A DNA stretch of 64,000 nt from Constrictibacter sp. MBR-5 (GTDB taxonomy: Bacteria > Pseudomonadota > Alphaproteobacteria > JAJUGE01): contig NZ_JBEPTK010000001.1 of NCBI RefSeq assembly GCF_040549485.1, positions 496,001 to 560,000 of the forward strand, written 5' to 3'. The stretch's first letter is position 1; every line of letters begins with the position of its first letter. The notes under the pieces were generated by a model. It did not search any database and was not told the origin of the DNA. It saw nothing but the letters and a program-made list of their open reading frames with translations. Position numbers and translations under genes: made by a program. Positions 55,144-64,000 of the stretch are shown piece after piece.

Positions 55144-56568
55144 TCACTGCAGGACGAAGCCGTAGGGGCCGGCCAGGCGCCGCTGTCCGGGCAGGTTGTT
55201 CTCCGGCCGCTGCTGCGGGTTCGACATCACCTGGTTGGAGTCGAAGGCGGCCTTGTTACCGAAGATGCGCTCATAGTCGTTCGGCGGGACGAGGCCGTCG
55301 GTGGGCAGCGCCATCTTCTGCGAGACCGGCCGCACCACGTAGGGCGTCACGATGATGACCAGTTCCGTCTCGCCCCGCTGATAGACGTCCGAGCGAAAGA
55401 GCGGGCCGAGCACCGGCAGGTCGCCGAGCGCCGGAAACTTCGATGTCGTCTGGTCCTGCGACGACTGCAGCAGGCCGGCGATGGCGAAGCTCTGGCCCGA
55501 TCCCAGTTCGACCGTCGTCTCGGCGCGCCGGGTCGAGAGCGCCGGGATGACGAAGTTGCTGATCGTGATCGATCCCGCAGCGGACAGCTCGCTGACCTCG
55601 GGGGTGACCGACAGGTTGATGCGGCCGTCGCTCAGCACGGTCGGCTTGAACGCGAGGCTGACGCCGAACTTCTTGTATTCGATCGAGATCGTCCCGCCGT
55701 CCTGCGGAACCGGGATCGGAAACTCGCCGCCCGCCAGGAAGCTGGCGGTCTCGCCGCTCATCGCGGTCAGGTTCGGCTCGGCCAGGACCGTCAGAAGACG
55801 TTCGTCCTCGAGCGCGTCGACCACCGTGTTGAGGTCGATCCCGCCGCCGGAGAGCAGGCCGTACAGCGCATTCGAACCATCGGTCCCGCGCCTGACGAGA
55901 TTGGACGTCGGGAAGGTTTCGCCGCTCGGCACGGTCGCCGCGCCCTGCGCCACACCGAAGGTAAAGTCGCCGATCGAGGTGAACAGGTCCCAGCTGATGC
56001 CGAACCGCTTGGTGATGTCGCGCCGCACCTCGGCGACGCGGACGCGCAGGTTGACCTGCGTCGGCGCCAGCACCTTGAGGCGGTTGATCACCTTCTCCTC
56101 GCCGGCGAAGCCCGCGGCGACCTTGCGGGCCTCCTCCGCGTCCAGCGGATCGCGCACCGTGCCCTCGATCACGACGGAGTCGCCAAGCTGGCGGACGTTG
56201 ACCGTGGCACCGCCGGTCGCCGAAGAGATGGCCTCGCGCAGCCGGTCGATGTTGAGGCTGACGGTGATCGGCATTCCGACGATCACCTTGTCGTCCTGGT
56301 CGACCGCGTAGAGCGAGGTCTCACCGGCGGCCTTGCCGAAGATGTAGATGATCTGCGGCGACTTGACCTGGACGTCGGCGATCGCGGGATCGGCGATGAA
56401 CACGCCGGCCGCCGGACGATCGAGCCGGATCAGGCGGCCCTGGTGCATGTCGATCGTGAGCGGTGCCGCGTTCGGCGCGATCACCTTCGCGGCGTTGGTC
56501 ACATCCGCCGAGCCGGCCACGAAGAGGGCGGCGGCAGCGGCAGCGATGAGCAGTTTCCTGGCGTGCAT
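55144..56568 (-). CDS. cpaC: Tad pilus secretin CpaC/RcpA
   Basis: 474 aa. Signal peptide to about residue 26. The N-terminal pilus/secretin domain (about 35-105) has GRLIRLDRPAAGVFIADP, followed by a BON-type region (GDSVVIEGTVRDP) and the secretin core (from about 220) with EPNLTAMSGETASFLAGGEF and LSVTPEVSELSAAGSI. The C-terminal VELGSGQSFAIAGLLQ and LVIIVTPYVVRPV end the barrel. It forms the outer-membrane pore. Confidence 0.94.
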   Translation of the reverse strand: MHARKLLIAAAAAALFVAGSADVTNAAKVIAPNAAPLTIDMHQGRLIRLDRPAAGVFIADPAIADVQVKSPQIIYIFGKAAGETSLYAVDQDDKVIVGMPITVSLNIDRLREAISSATGGATVNVRQLGDSVVIEGTVRDPLDAEEARKVAAGFAGEEKVINRLKVLAPTQVNLRVRVAEVRRDITKRFGISWDLFTSIGDFTFGVAQGAATVPSGETFPTSNLVRRGTDGSNALYGLLSGGGIDLNTVVDALEDERLLTVLAEPNLTAMSGETASFLAGGEFPIPVPQDGGTISIEYKKFGVSLAFKPTVLSDGRINLSVTPEVSELSAAGSITISNFVIPALSTRRAETTVELGSGQSFAIAGLLQSSQDQTTSKFPALGDLPVLGPLFRSDVYQRGETELVIIVTPYVVRPVSQKMALPTDGLVPPNDYERIFGNKAAFDSNQVMSNPQQRPENNLPGQRRLAGPYGFVLQ

Positions 56569-56599
56569 GACGGGTTCCTGGCGCTGATGGGGCCGCGTA

Positions 56600-57487
56600 T
56601 CAGTAGGTGACCGGCTGCGGCGCCTGGCCGCCCCGGAGCACGAGGATCTCGCGCTCCTTGCGCTGGTCCTTCTTGACGCGCGCGTCCGGCAGGAGCGCGC
56701 TCACTTCGCTGTCGAGGGTGTAAGTCCGCTCGGCGCGGGGGATCGGGCCGACGGCGTTGGCGTCTTCGGCCAGCGCGCCCTCTTCGCTCTTGATGCTGCG
56801 CAGGCTGAGGGCGAGGCGGCCGAGTTCGCTCACCATCGCGATGACCTCGGCCTGCTTCGGGTTGACCTCGAGGGTCACGGTCTTCGCCGGCTGACCGGGC
56901 GTCCCCTCCTCGAAGTCGGTGCGCTGGTCGGTGGCGAGGATGCGCACGTTGTAGAGCACGGTCTCGCTCGCGCGCCGCTCGCGCTTGCTCTCCTCCGTTG
57001 TGTCGATGGCGTGCGTCAGGATCAGGTCGACGCGGTCGCCGGGAAAGATCAGGCCCGCGATGCCGGACGTCATGTTGATCGGCACGGTGACGGCGCGCAT
57101 GCCGGGGGTCAGGATCGCGGCGAGGAAGCCGCGGTCGCCGGGCCGCACGATCCGCGCCGGGATCAGCGGCTCGCCCTTCGCGATCGACTGCCGGACGACG
57201 CTGCCCACCAGGTCCTGCTGATTCACCTGACCCTTGACGAAGTGGTCGGGCGAAACCGTGGTCTCGAGGATCGGCTGCCACCGCATGTGCTCGGGCTTCA
57301 GCACCATGCCGGCGGGCATGTTGTCGACGGCGACCAGCACCTCCGGCAGCTGCGGCACCGGCGCGAGATCGCGCGGCCCCACATTCGCGGCGGCACGTTC
57401 GGCGGCGATCCAGTTGCGAACCATCATCGTGGTCGCGCCGGCGGCGACGAGCGCCACGACGAGAAGGATGATCATGCGGGCGGACAT
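56600..57487 (-). CDS. cpaB: Tad pilus assembly protein CpaB/RcpC
   Basis: 295 aa. One N-terminal membrane helix (MIILLVVALVAAGATTMMV), then an SAF domain (about 45-115; EVLVAVDNMPAGMVLKPEHM) and the CpaB core with GDRVDLILTHAID and VTLEVNPKQAEVIAMVSELG. It is a periplasmic part of the Tad apparatus, probably peptidoglycan-associated. It follows cpaA by 24 bases. The spacing and order are standard. Confidence 0.92.
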   Translation of the reverse strand: MSARMIILLVVALVAAGATTMMVRNWIAAERAAANVGPRDLAPVPQLPEVLVAVDNMPAGMVLKPEHMRWQPILETTVSPDHFVKGQVNQQDLVGSVVRQSIAKGEPLIPARIVRPGDRGFLAAILTPGMRAVTVPINMTSGIAGLIFPGDRVDLILTHAIDTTEESKRERRASETVLYNVRILATDQRTDFEEGTPGQPAKTVTLEVNPKQAEVIAMVSELGRLALSLRSIKSEEGALAEDANAVGPIPRAERTYTLDSEVSALLPDARVKKDQRKEREILVLRGGQAPQPVTY

Positions 57488-57511
57488 AGGTTCAATCCCC
57501 TCGTTGCCGGC

Positions 57512-57994
57512 TCAGAGAGCCAGGAGTTGCGACGCGACGGCGATGCCGCCGACCGAGATGGCGATCCCGTAGGGCACGTCGCGCGACACGGTGAGCGTGG
57601 CGGCAGGGCCGGCGGACAGGCGCTGCAGGAGCGGACGGCACAGGACGGCCAGGGCGACGACGCCGCCCGCGATCGCGGTGACCAGAAGAAGCAGGGACAG
57701 GTGCGTCGGGCCGGCCCAGAGTGAGACGGCTGCGAGCAGCTTGACGTCGCCACCGCCGAACCAGCCGAGACCGAAGGCGACGATGCCGAGACCCAGGACG
57801 ACCGCGGCGACCGCCAGCGACCAGACGGGGTCGGCCGACGGCGCGACCAGCGCGTAGGGCACGTAGAGGGCGGCGATCGCCAGATTCAGCCGGTTCGGAA
57901 TGACGTAGTGCCGAAAGTCGCCGAAGGCCGCCCGAAAGAGCAGCACGACGAACAGGCCGATGCAGATCAGGGACAGCGTCGACAGCAGCGACAT
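57512..57994 (-). CDS. cpaA: prepilin peptidase CpaA/TadV
   Basis: 160 aa with four to six membrane helices. The type IV prepilin peptidase aspartates are D26 in FGDFRHYVIPN and D83 in GGGDVKLLAA. It cleaves the Flp prepilin leader and possibly pseudopilins. It is short because the family lacks the methylase domain of larger enzymes. A 328-base gap with a hairpin separates it from flp, so it may be expressed at a lower level than the pilin. Confidence 0.92.
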   Translation of the reverse strand: MSLLSTLSLICIGLFVVLLFRAAFGDFRHYVIPNRLNLAIAALYVPYALVAPSADPVWSLAVAAVVLGLGIVAFGLGWFGGGDVKLLAAVSLWAGPTHLSLLLLVTAIAGGVVALAVLCRPLLQRLSAGPAATLTVSRDVPYGIAISVGGIAVASQLLAL

Positions 57995-58322
57995 GAGGAT
58001 CGGACTACCTTACGGGACCGGCGCGGCCTGTCGGAACGGACCGCGGGCGGGATGCGATAGGCCGGATGGTCCCGGAAAACGGTGAAGAAGCTGTAAATTG
58101 TCTGGATCGCGGGCCGCTCGACCGGCTGGTTCCGCCGGTGGGCCGGACCTTTTGTCCGGGCGACCCGATACCGCGTTACCGGCCGCGGCGACCGGGGTCG
58201 GCACCGTGATCGGTGCGCCAAAACGGCGAAAGCCGGGCGCCGGCTCCGAAACCCGAAGGTCTGGGGCCGGCCCCGGCTTTCTCGCCGAGGGCGGTGTCAA
58301 TCCGGAGGACTGGCGCGCCGCC
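57995..58322. other. intergenic region between flp and cpaA
   Basis: 328 bases without a supported gene. On the flp side a long inverted repeat dominates (see the hairpin at 58225-58286). The rest is GC-rich with no further recognisable elements. A promoter for cpaA may lie near 58000-58100. Confidence 0.5.
58225..58286 (-). terminator. hairpin/attenuator after flp pilin gene
   Basis: 10-bp arms (GAAAGCCGGG 58228-58237, CCCGGCTTTC 58272-58281) are extended by GGCGA/TCGCC at the ends. On the minus strand it is followed by CGTTTTGG, so it can terminate or attenuate the flp message before cpaA, favouring pilin over assembly genes. Confidence 0.65.
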
Positions 58323-58505
58323 TCAGAGGTTGCCGCCGGCCGTCGTCAGGGCGGTGCCGATGTCGCCGAACAGGCTGTTCAGGCCGCCGGACAGGCTGCC
58401 GAGACCAGCCACGAGGGCCACGCCGACCAGAGCCGCGATCAGACCGTACTCGATGGCCGTCGCGCCCTCTTCGTCCTTCAGAAGGCTATTCAGAAACTTG
58501 ACCAT
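58323..58505 (-). CDS. flp: Flp/Fap-type pilin
   Basis: 60 aa. The prepilin leader (MVKFLNSLLKDEEG) is cut after G14. The mature N-terminus ATAIEYGLIAALVGVALVAG has the Glu at +5 and the Tyr at +6 required by Flp pilins. The hydrophobic helix is followed by a short soluble tail ending in TTAGGNL. It is the structural subunit of the Tad pilus and the first gene of the locus. Confidence 0.95.
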   Translation of the reverse strand: MVKFLNSLLKDEEGATAIEYGLIAALVGVALVAGLGSLSGGLNSLFGDIGTALTTAGGNL

Positions 58506-58671
58506 GCCGCTTCTCCCAGGGTTACGGGCAACGAGAAGAAGTTAGGGTCGAAAGCTGAATGAAGCGTAAATCCCATAAGATCGCGCGGATCGGAATGTGA
58601 TTAGTACATGATGCCGCGGTCGCCCGGCGCGCTGCGGCGTCGATCGCCGCCGGAGCGGGCCCCAACGACGA

Positions 58672-58697
58672 GGGGCGCCGCATCGCTGCGGCGCCCC
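58672..58697 (-). terminator. terminator-like hairpin of the dpp operon
   Basis: An 11-bp perfect stem (58672-58682 with 58687-58697) with a 4-base TCGC loop, 26 bases past the dppF stop. The following T tract is weak on the minus strand. It sits between the dpp operon and flp. Confidence 0.65.
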
Positions 58698-58722
58698 CGG
58701 TCTCCTTCGCTGCCCTCTCGGA

Positions 58723-59736
58723 TCAGCGCAGGTGGCAGGAAACCATGTGTCCCGGCGAGACCATCTTGGGCACCGGCCGATCGACCTTGCAGCGTTCCAC
58801 CGCATAGGGGCAGCGGGTGTGGAAGTGGCAGCCCGACGGCGGATTGACGGGACTCGGCACGTCGCCCTGGACGATCAGCTTCTTGCGCTTGCGCCGCGGA
58901 TCCGGCACCGGCACGGCGGAAAGCAGCGCCTCGGTGTAGGGGTGCTGCGGATTCTTGAAGAGTTCGCGCGTCTCGGCGTACTCGACGATCTTGCCGAGAT
59001 ACATCACCGCGACGCGGTGGCTGATGTGCTCCACCACCGCGAGATCGTGCGCGATGAACAGGTAGGACAGCCCGAGCTCGTTCTGCAGGTCCATCAGCAG
59101 GTTGATGACCTGCGCCTGGATCGAGACGTCGAGCGCCGACACCGGCTCGTCGCCGATGATCAGCTTCGGGTTGAGCGCGAGCGCGCGGGCAATGCCGATT
59201 CGCTGACGCTGGCCGCCGGAGAATTCGTGCGGGTAGTTCCGCATCTGGCTCGAGCGCAGGCCGACTCGATCGAAGAGCTTGGCGACCATCGCCTCGCGTT
59301 CCTTCGATCCGGCGATGCCGTGCACCAGAAGCGGTTCGCCGACGATATCGCCCACCGACATGCGCGGGTTCAGCGAGGAATAGGGATCCTGGAAGATGAT
59401 CTGCATCTCCCGCCGGTACGGCCGCAGTTCGCGCTTGCCGAGGTGGCTGATGTCGTGACCTTCGACCTTGATCTGGCCGGCGGTGGGTTCGACGAGCCGC
59501 ATCAGCGCGCGCCCGACCGTCGACTTGCCGCAGCCCGATTCGCCCACGAGCCCCAGCGTCTCGCTGGGGCCGATCGAGAAGTCGACGCCGTCCACCGCGT
59601 AGACGTAGCCGGCGGTACGCCTGAGAACGCCCTTCTTGATCGGATAGTGCTTCTTGAGGCCGGTGACCTCGAGAACGGGGGGCGCCGCCCCCTTTGCGAC
59701 CCCGACCGGGTCGGTTTCGGCCAACATGGCCACCAT
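58723..59736 (-). CDS. dppF: dipeptide/oligopeptide ABC ATPase DppF
   Basis: 337 aa. Walker [16 protein letters not shown], signature [15 protein letters not shown], Walker [14 protein letters not shown], and the C-terminal oligopeptide domain with the Cys-rich stretch [16 protein letters not shown] that binds an Fe-S cluster in this family. It partners DppD to power DppBC. The gene follows dppD by 9 bases. It is the last gene of the operon, with a hairpin after it. Confidence 0.94.
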   Translation of the reverse strand: MVAMLAETDPVGVAKGAAPPVLEVTGLKKHYPIKKGVLRRTAGYVYAVDGVDFSIGPSETLGLVGESGCGKSTVGRALMRLVEPTAGQIKVEGHDISHLGKRELRPYRREMQIIFQDPYSSLNPRMSVGDIVGEPLLVHGIAGSKEREAMVAKLFDRVGLRSSQMRNYPHEFSGGQRQRIGIARALALNPKLIIGDEPVSALDVSIQAQVINLLMDLQNELGLSYLFIAHDLAVVEHISHRVAVMYLGKIVEYAETRELFKNPQHPYTEALLSAVPVPDPRRKRKKLIVQGDVPSPVNPPSGCHFHTRCPYAVERCKVDRPVPKMVSPGHMVSCHLR

Positions 59737-59745
59737 GGGTCTCTC

Positions 59746-60804
<1,059 letters not shown>

Positions 60805-60876
60805 ACCTCCCTTGTACTCTGCTGCCCGAGGGCCGGCGTCTGTGCCTGTTTTTCGTATCCGCCTCTTGCAGGGCGG

Positions 60877-61770
60877 TCAGCTGCGCTGGCGCGGATCCAG
60901 GATGTCGCGGACGGCGTCGCCGAGCAGGTTCGTGCCGAACACCGCGAGGCTGATCGCGAGGCCCGGGAAGATCACCAGCCAGGGTGCGGTGCGCACATAT
61001 TCGGCTGCCGATTCCGACAGCATCCGACCCCAGGACGGATGCGGCTCCGGGATGCCGAGCCCGAGGAAGGACAACGAGGCCTCCGTCAGGATCGCCGAGC
61101 CGAGCTGCGCCGTGGCGAGCACGATGACCGGGGCAACGGTGTTGGGCAGGATGTGGCGCACGGCGACGCGCAGGTCGCTCATCCCCTGCGCCTTCGCCGC
61201 CTCGACGAACGGCATCTCGCGCAAGGCGAGCGTGTTGGCGCGTATGACGCGGGCGACGTGCGGTATGACCGGTATCGATATGGCGATGATCGTGTTTTCG
61301 AGGGACGGGCCGAGCGAAGCCGCCATCACCAGCGCCATCACCAGCAGCGGCAATGCCTGCATGATGTCGATGATGCGCTGGGTCACGAGATCGAACCAGC
61401 CGAGGAGGAAGCCGGACATCAGGCCGATCGCCACGCCGAAGAAGCAGCCGATCAGGGTCGAGCCCACGCCGACGGCGAGCGAGATGCGCGCCCCGTGGAT
61501 GATCCGGCTCAGCATGTCGCGGCCCATGAAGTCGGCGCCGAGCAGATGCTCCTCCGTAGGAGGGGACAGCGACGACCGCGCATTGGTCGACGTCGGATCG
61601 TACATGGAGATGCTGTTAGCGAAGATGGCTGCCAGCACGAAGATGATGACCACGACCAGGCCGAACGCGCCCAGCGGGTATCGCCGCATGAGGTAGAGCG
61701 CGGAACTGCTCCATCCGGTCCTATTGGCGCCGGCGCGCTTCAGCTCCGCTTGATGGTCAATAGCCTGCAC
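60877..61770 (-). CDS. dppC: dipeptide/oligopeptide ABC permease DppC
   Basis: 297 aa with an N-terminal helix (YPLGAFGLVVVIIFVLAAI) and about five more. The binding-protein-dependent permease loop is AKAQGMSDLRVAVRHILPN, and the N-terminal extension has the OppC-type GADFMGRDMLSRIIHGARISL. It forms the channel with DppB. The gene lies 48 bases after dppB. Confidence 0.93.
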   Translation of the reverse strand: MQAIDHQAELKRAGANRTGWSSSALYLMRRYPLGAFGLVVVIIFVLAAIFANSISMYDPTSTNARSSLSPPTEEHLLGADFMGRDMLSRIIHGARISLAVGVGSTLIGCFFGVAIGLMSGFLLGWFDLVTQRIIDIMQALPLLVMALVMAASLGPSLENTIIAISIPVIPHVARVIRANTLALREMPFVEAAKAQGMSDLRVAVRHILPNTVAPVIVLATAQLGSAILTEASLSFLGLGIPEPHPSWGRMLSESAAEYVRTAPWLVIFPGLAISLAVFGTNLLGDAVRDILDPRQRS

Positions 61771-61818
61771 GGCAGGTCCTCCACAAAATCGACGTCCGCC
61801 CGTTAGATCGATGCGCGC

Positions 61819-62766
61819 TCAATCCGAGTATTTGATTCGCGGGTCGAGGGCGACGTAGAGCAGATCGACGATGAAGTTCACCACGACGGTCACCAGCGCG
61901 ATCAGCATCACCAAGTTCTGCACGATCGGATAGTCGCGCCACTGGATGGCCTCGACCAGGAAGCGGGCGACGCCGGGGATGTTGAAGACGGTCTCGGTGA
62001 CGATCAGGCCGCCGATCAGGAAGGCGGCCTCGATGCCGATGATGGTGACGACCGGCAGCACGGCGTTCCGCAGCGCGTGGTGGTAGTTGACCGACTTGTC
62101 GGAAGCCCCCTTTGATCGCGCCGTGCGGATGTAGTCCTGGCGCAGCACCTCGAGCATCGAAGACCGCGTCAGACGCATGATCAGCGCCGAACTGCGGAAG
62201 CCGACCGCCGCCGCCGGTATGGCGTACATCACGAGTTCGTCCCAGAAGGGCTGCGGCTCCCGGGTGTAGATCGGGATGGTGCCGAAGAACTGGACGAAGA
62301 ACATCAGGATCAGCAGCGCCAGCCAGAAGGACGGCAACGACAGGCCGCTCAGACTCACGACCCGCAGGAAATAGTCCATCTTCGTGTCCTGGCGCACGGC
62401 GCTGATGACGCCCAGCGGCACGCCCAGGATGATCGAGAAGGCCAGCGCCAGCCCGGCCAGCTTCGCCGTGATCGGAATGCGCGGCAGGATCTCGTCCAGG
62501 GTCGAGCGCTCGGACACGTAGGAAAAGCCGAGATCGCCCTGCATCATGCCGCCGATCCAGCTGAGATACTGGAAGACGATCGGCTTATCGAGGCCGAGAT
62601 CGGCCTCGATCTGCGCCTTGGCCGCGGGGTCGATGAAGCCGGCAGAGTCGAACAGGATGTCCGCGATGTTGCCCGGCACGAGCCGCAGCATCACGAAGAT
62701 GATCACGGACATTCCGAACAGCGTCACCGCCATCAGGAAGAAGCGCCTGATCAGGTAAGGTATCAC
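61819..62766 (-). CDS. dppB: dipeptide/oligopeptide ABC permease DppB
   Basis: 315 aa with about six helices. The N-terminal DppB signature MIPYLIRRFFLMAVTLFGMS is present. The permease EAA-like loop is ARSKGASDKSVNYHHALRN, and the C-terminus has GLIVTETVFNIPGVARFLVEA and DLLYVALDPRIKYSD. It is separated from the binding-protein gene by 138 bases holding two hairpins. Confidence 0.93.
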   Translation of the reverse strand: MIPYLIRRFFLMAVTLFGMSVIIFVMLRLVPGNIADILFDSAGFIDPAAKAQIEADLGLDKPIVFQYLSWIGGMMQGDLGFSYVSERSTLDEILPRIPITAKLAGLALAFSIILGVPLGVISAVRQDTKMDYFLRVVSLSGLSLPSFWLALLILMFFVQFFGTIPIYTREPQPFWDELVMYAIPAAAVGFRSSALIMRLTRSSMLEVLRQDYIRTARSKGASDKSVNYHHALRNAVLPVVTIIGIEAAFLIGGLIVTETVFNIPGVARFLVEAIQWRDYPIVQNLVMLIALVTVVVNFIVDLLYVALDPRIKYSD

Positions 62767-62785
62767 CGTACTGCTCCTGGGCGGA

Positions 62786-62808
62786 CGTCCCCATCGTTCG
62801 TGGGGACG
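62786..62808 (-). repeat. stem-loop before dppB
   Basis: CGTCCCCA (62786-62793) and TGGGGACG (62801-62808) form an 8-bp stem with a 7-base loop, 20 bases upstream of the dppB ATG. It may control read-through from the binding-protein gene or stabilise its message. Confidence 0.55.
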
Positions 62809-62872
62809 CCGCGAAGTCGGTTACCAGGGCGGTGCGGGACGGCGTGTCGCAGGACCGTCCCCACCGAATGCG

Positions 62873-62894
62873 CCGGGCGGGAATGCCCGCCCGG
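62873..62894 (-). repeat. stem-loop after the peptide-binding-protein gene
   Basis: CCGGGCGGG (62873-62881) and CCCGCCCGG (62886-62894) form a perfect 9-bp stem with an AATG loop, 11 bases past the binding-protein stop. No T run follows, so it is likely an mRNA 3'-stability element of the sort seen after abundant binding-protein genes. Confidence 0.6.
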
Positions 62895-62904
62895 ACGTTT
62901 CGAC

Positions 62905-64000
62905 CTACTTTCGGTCGGCCAGCCAGACGTTGTCGTACCGGAAGCCGTTGTAGGAGCTGTTGGCCGAGGTCGTCAGGTTCTTCACCCAGGGCTGAAAGCA
63001 GGTCGCAGAACGGGCGTGATAGATGACCGGGCGCGCCGCATCTTCCTGCAGCTGCTTGTCGATCTCCCACACCAGCTTCTTGCGCTTCTCGATGTCGGTT
63101 TCCATCGACTGCTCGTCGAACTTCTTCTCGAGCTCCGGATTGCAGTACTGCGTGTAGTTACGCTCCGAGTCGCACTTGAAGTTCTCGTAGAAGGCGACAT
63201 CGGGATCGTCGACGCCGATGCCGGTCAGGTTCATGCCGACCGTGTAGTCCTTCCGCGCGACCTTGGCGTGCCAGAGGCTCGTCTCGACCACCTCCAGCTC
63301 GGCATCCATGTAGATGTCCTTCAGCTGGTCGATCAGAATGACGGCCGGGTCGCGGTAGATCGCAATGTTGCGCGTCGAGACCTTGATCGGCAGCCGCTTG
63401 TCCGGACCATAGCCCAGCTCTTCCATCAGCTTGCGTGCCTCGGCACGGTTCTTCTCGACGTTTTTGCCGTAGCCGGCGACGGTCTCGAGGACCTCCGGAG
63501 GCATGCCCCACACGCCTTCCGGCGGCGGCAGCATCATGCCGCCCTGGTCGTCGTTGCCTTCGCTGATGATGTCGATGAAAGCCTGCCGGTCGAGCGCCAG
63601 CATCATGGCGCGCCGCATCTTCGGGTCGTTGAAGGGCGGCTTCTCGGCATTGACGATCAGGTTGCGGTTGACGTTGGTCGGCCGCACCTCGCAGATCGCG
63701 TCCGGCGCCTGCGACTTCACGTCCTTAAGCATCGGAATGGTGATGTCGGTCGTGTACGTCATGTCGAAGTCGCCGGCGACGAACGCCAGCATGCGGGTCG
63801 ACCGGTTCTTGATGATCGTGAACTCGATCCCGTCGAGATAGGGCCTGCCCTTCTGCCAGTAGTCCGGGTTCTTCGTGAGCTTGATGTACTCGTTCTGCTT
63901 GAACTCGACGAACTTGAACGGCCCGGTACCGATCGGCTTGGTCCGCATCTCCGCCGGGGTCACATGGCACGGATAGACCGGCGTGTAGCCCGATGCGAGG
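62905..64000 (-). CDS. dppA: peptide ABC substrate-binding protein (family 5), 5' end outside window
   Basis: Partial: the reading frame is open to the right edge, so at least 365 C-terminal residues are present and the signal peptide is missing. An apparent start at 63963 is a GTG inside the gene, because the frame continues upstream as SGYTPVYPCHVTPAEMRTKP. Family-5 features include GTGPFKFVEFKQNEYI and NPDYWQKGRPYLDGI, then MLALDRQAFIDIISEG and a C-terminal WVKNLTTSANSSYNGFRYDNVW. It binds peptides or similar ligands in the periplasm for DppBCDF. Confidence 0.9.
   Translation of the reverse strand, partial: LASGYTPVYPCHVTPAEMRTKPIGTGPFKFVEFKQNEYIKLTKNPDYWQKGRPYLDGIEFTIIKNRSTRMLAFVAGDFDMTYTTDITIPMLKDVKSQAPDAICEVRPTNVNRNLIVNAEKPPFNDPKMRRAMMLALDRQAFIDIISEGNDDQGGMMLPPPEGVWGMPPEVLETVAGYGKNVEKNRAEARKLMEELGYGPDKRLPIKVSTRNIAIYRDPAVILIDQLKDIYMDAELEVVETSLWHAKVARKDYTVGMNLTGIGVDDPDVAFYENFKCDSERNYTQYCNPELEKKFDEQSMETDIEKRKKLVWEIDKQLQEDAARPVIYHARSATCFQPWVKNLTTSANSSYNGFRYDNVWLADRK

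Noticed and set aside
62905-63963. complete binding-protein gene starting at 63963
   Set aside because: The frame runs on past this GTG to the window edge with family-typical sequence, so the gene is cut by the window and not short.

Overview
This window is high-GC bacterial DNA (roughly 70% G+C by eye). It looks like a chromosomal segment of an alphaproteobacterium, probably of the Rhodospirillales type. The pointers are a proton-translocating transhydrogenase split into pntAA/pntAB/pntB, a cpa-type Tad pilus locus, a bactofilin, ECF sigma/anti-sigma pairs and FixJ-like signalling. Genus and species cannot be fixed from the sequence alone. I saw no rRNA, tRNA, CRISPR array, transposase or integrase.

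Layout, left to right. 0.1-2.8 kb: an ECF sigma/anti-sigma pair, a bactofilin and a small membrane protein. 2.8-9.4 kb: a TetR repressor divergent from a complete tripartite RND efflux operon, with an inverted-repeat operator between them. 9.5-13.6 kb: two uncharacterised membrane proteins, a second ECF sigma/anti-sigma pair, a Bax-inhibitor-1 family protein and a DUF2076 protein. 13.6-18.7 kb (minus): a catalase-like haemoprotein, a cupredoxin and a sensor histidine kinase in one run, followed by an epoxide hydrolase. 19-24 kb: pntAA-pntAB-pntB, a Tat-exported metallo-beta-lactamase-fold hydrolase and a Ca2+/Na+ antiporter. 24.1-27.2 kb: phnCDE phosphonate uptake behind a well-formed Pho box. 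27.2-31.8 kb (minus): a PaoABC-like molybdenum aldehyde oxidoreductase and a cold-shock/DUF1294 protein.

31.8-38.8 kb is the most island-like part. It holds a FixJ-type response regulator, a PAS + histidine-phosphotransfer-helix protein with no ATPase domain, and a divergent archaic chaperone-usher pilus operon (major pilin, strong hairpin terminator, chaperone, usher, two-domain tip candidate, minor pilin). Near-identical direct repeats flank it: the left copy lies in the 5' end of the cold-shock gene, and the right copy is a decayed fragment of the same kind of gene. A perfect 16-bp palindrome sits in the control region between sensor and pilus genes. 39.0-46.9 kb is a surface-glycan cluster: two methyltransferases, a polysaccharide deacetylase, a formyltransferase, a surface-carbohydrate protein, a CMP-sugar synthetase-like cytidylyltransferase and an ABC exporter.

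46.9-49.5 kb: a family-5-like uracil-DNA glycosylase, and a TetR regulator divergent from a TauD-like dioxygenase with a perfect palindrome between. 49.5-58.5 kb (minus): flp-cpaABCDEF-tadBC. Its CpaF/TadA ATPase carries an apparent N-terminal domain duplication, and tadD and tadEFG are not adjacent. 58.7-64 kb (minus): a dppABCDF-type peptide ABC transporter whose binding-protein gene runs off the right edge.
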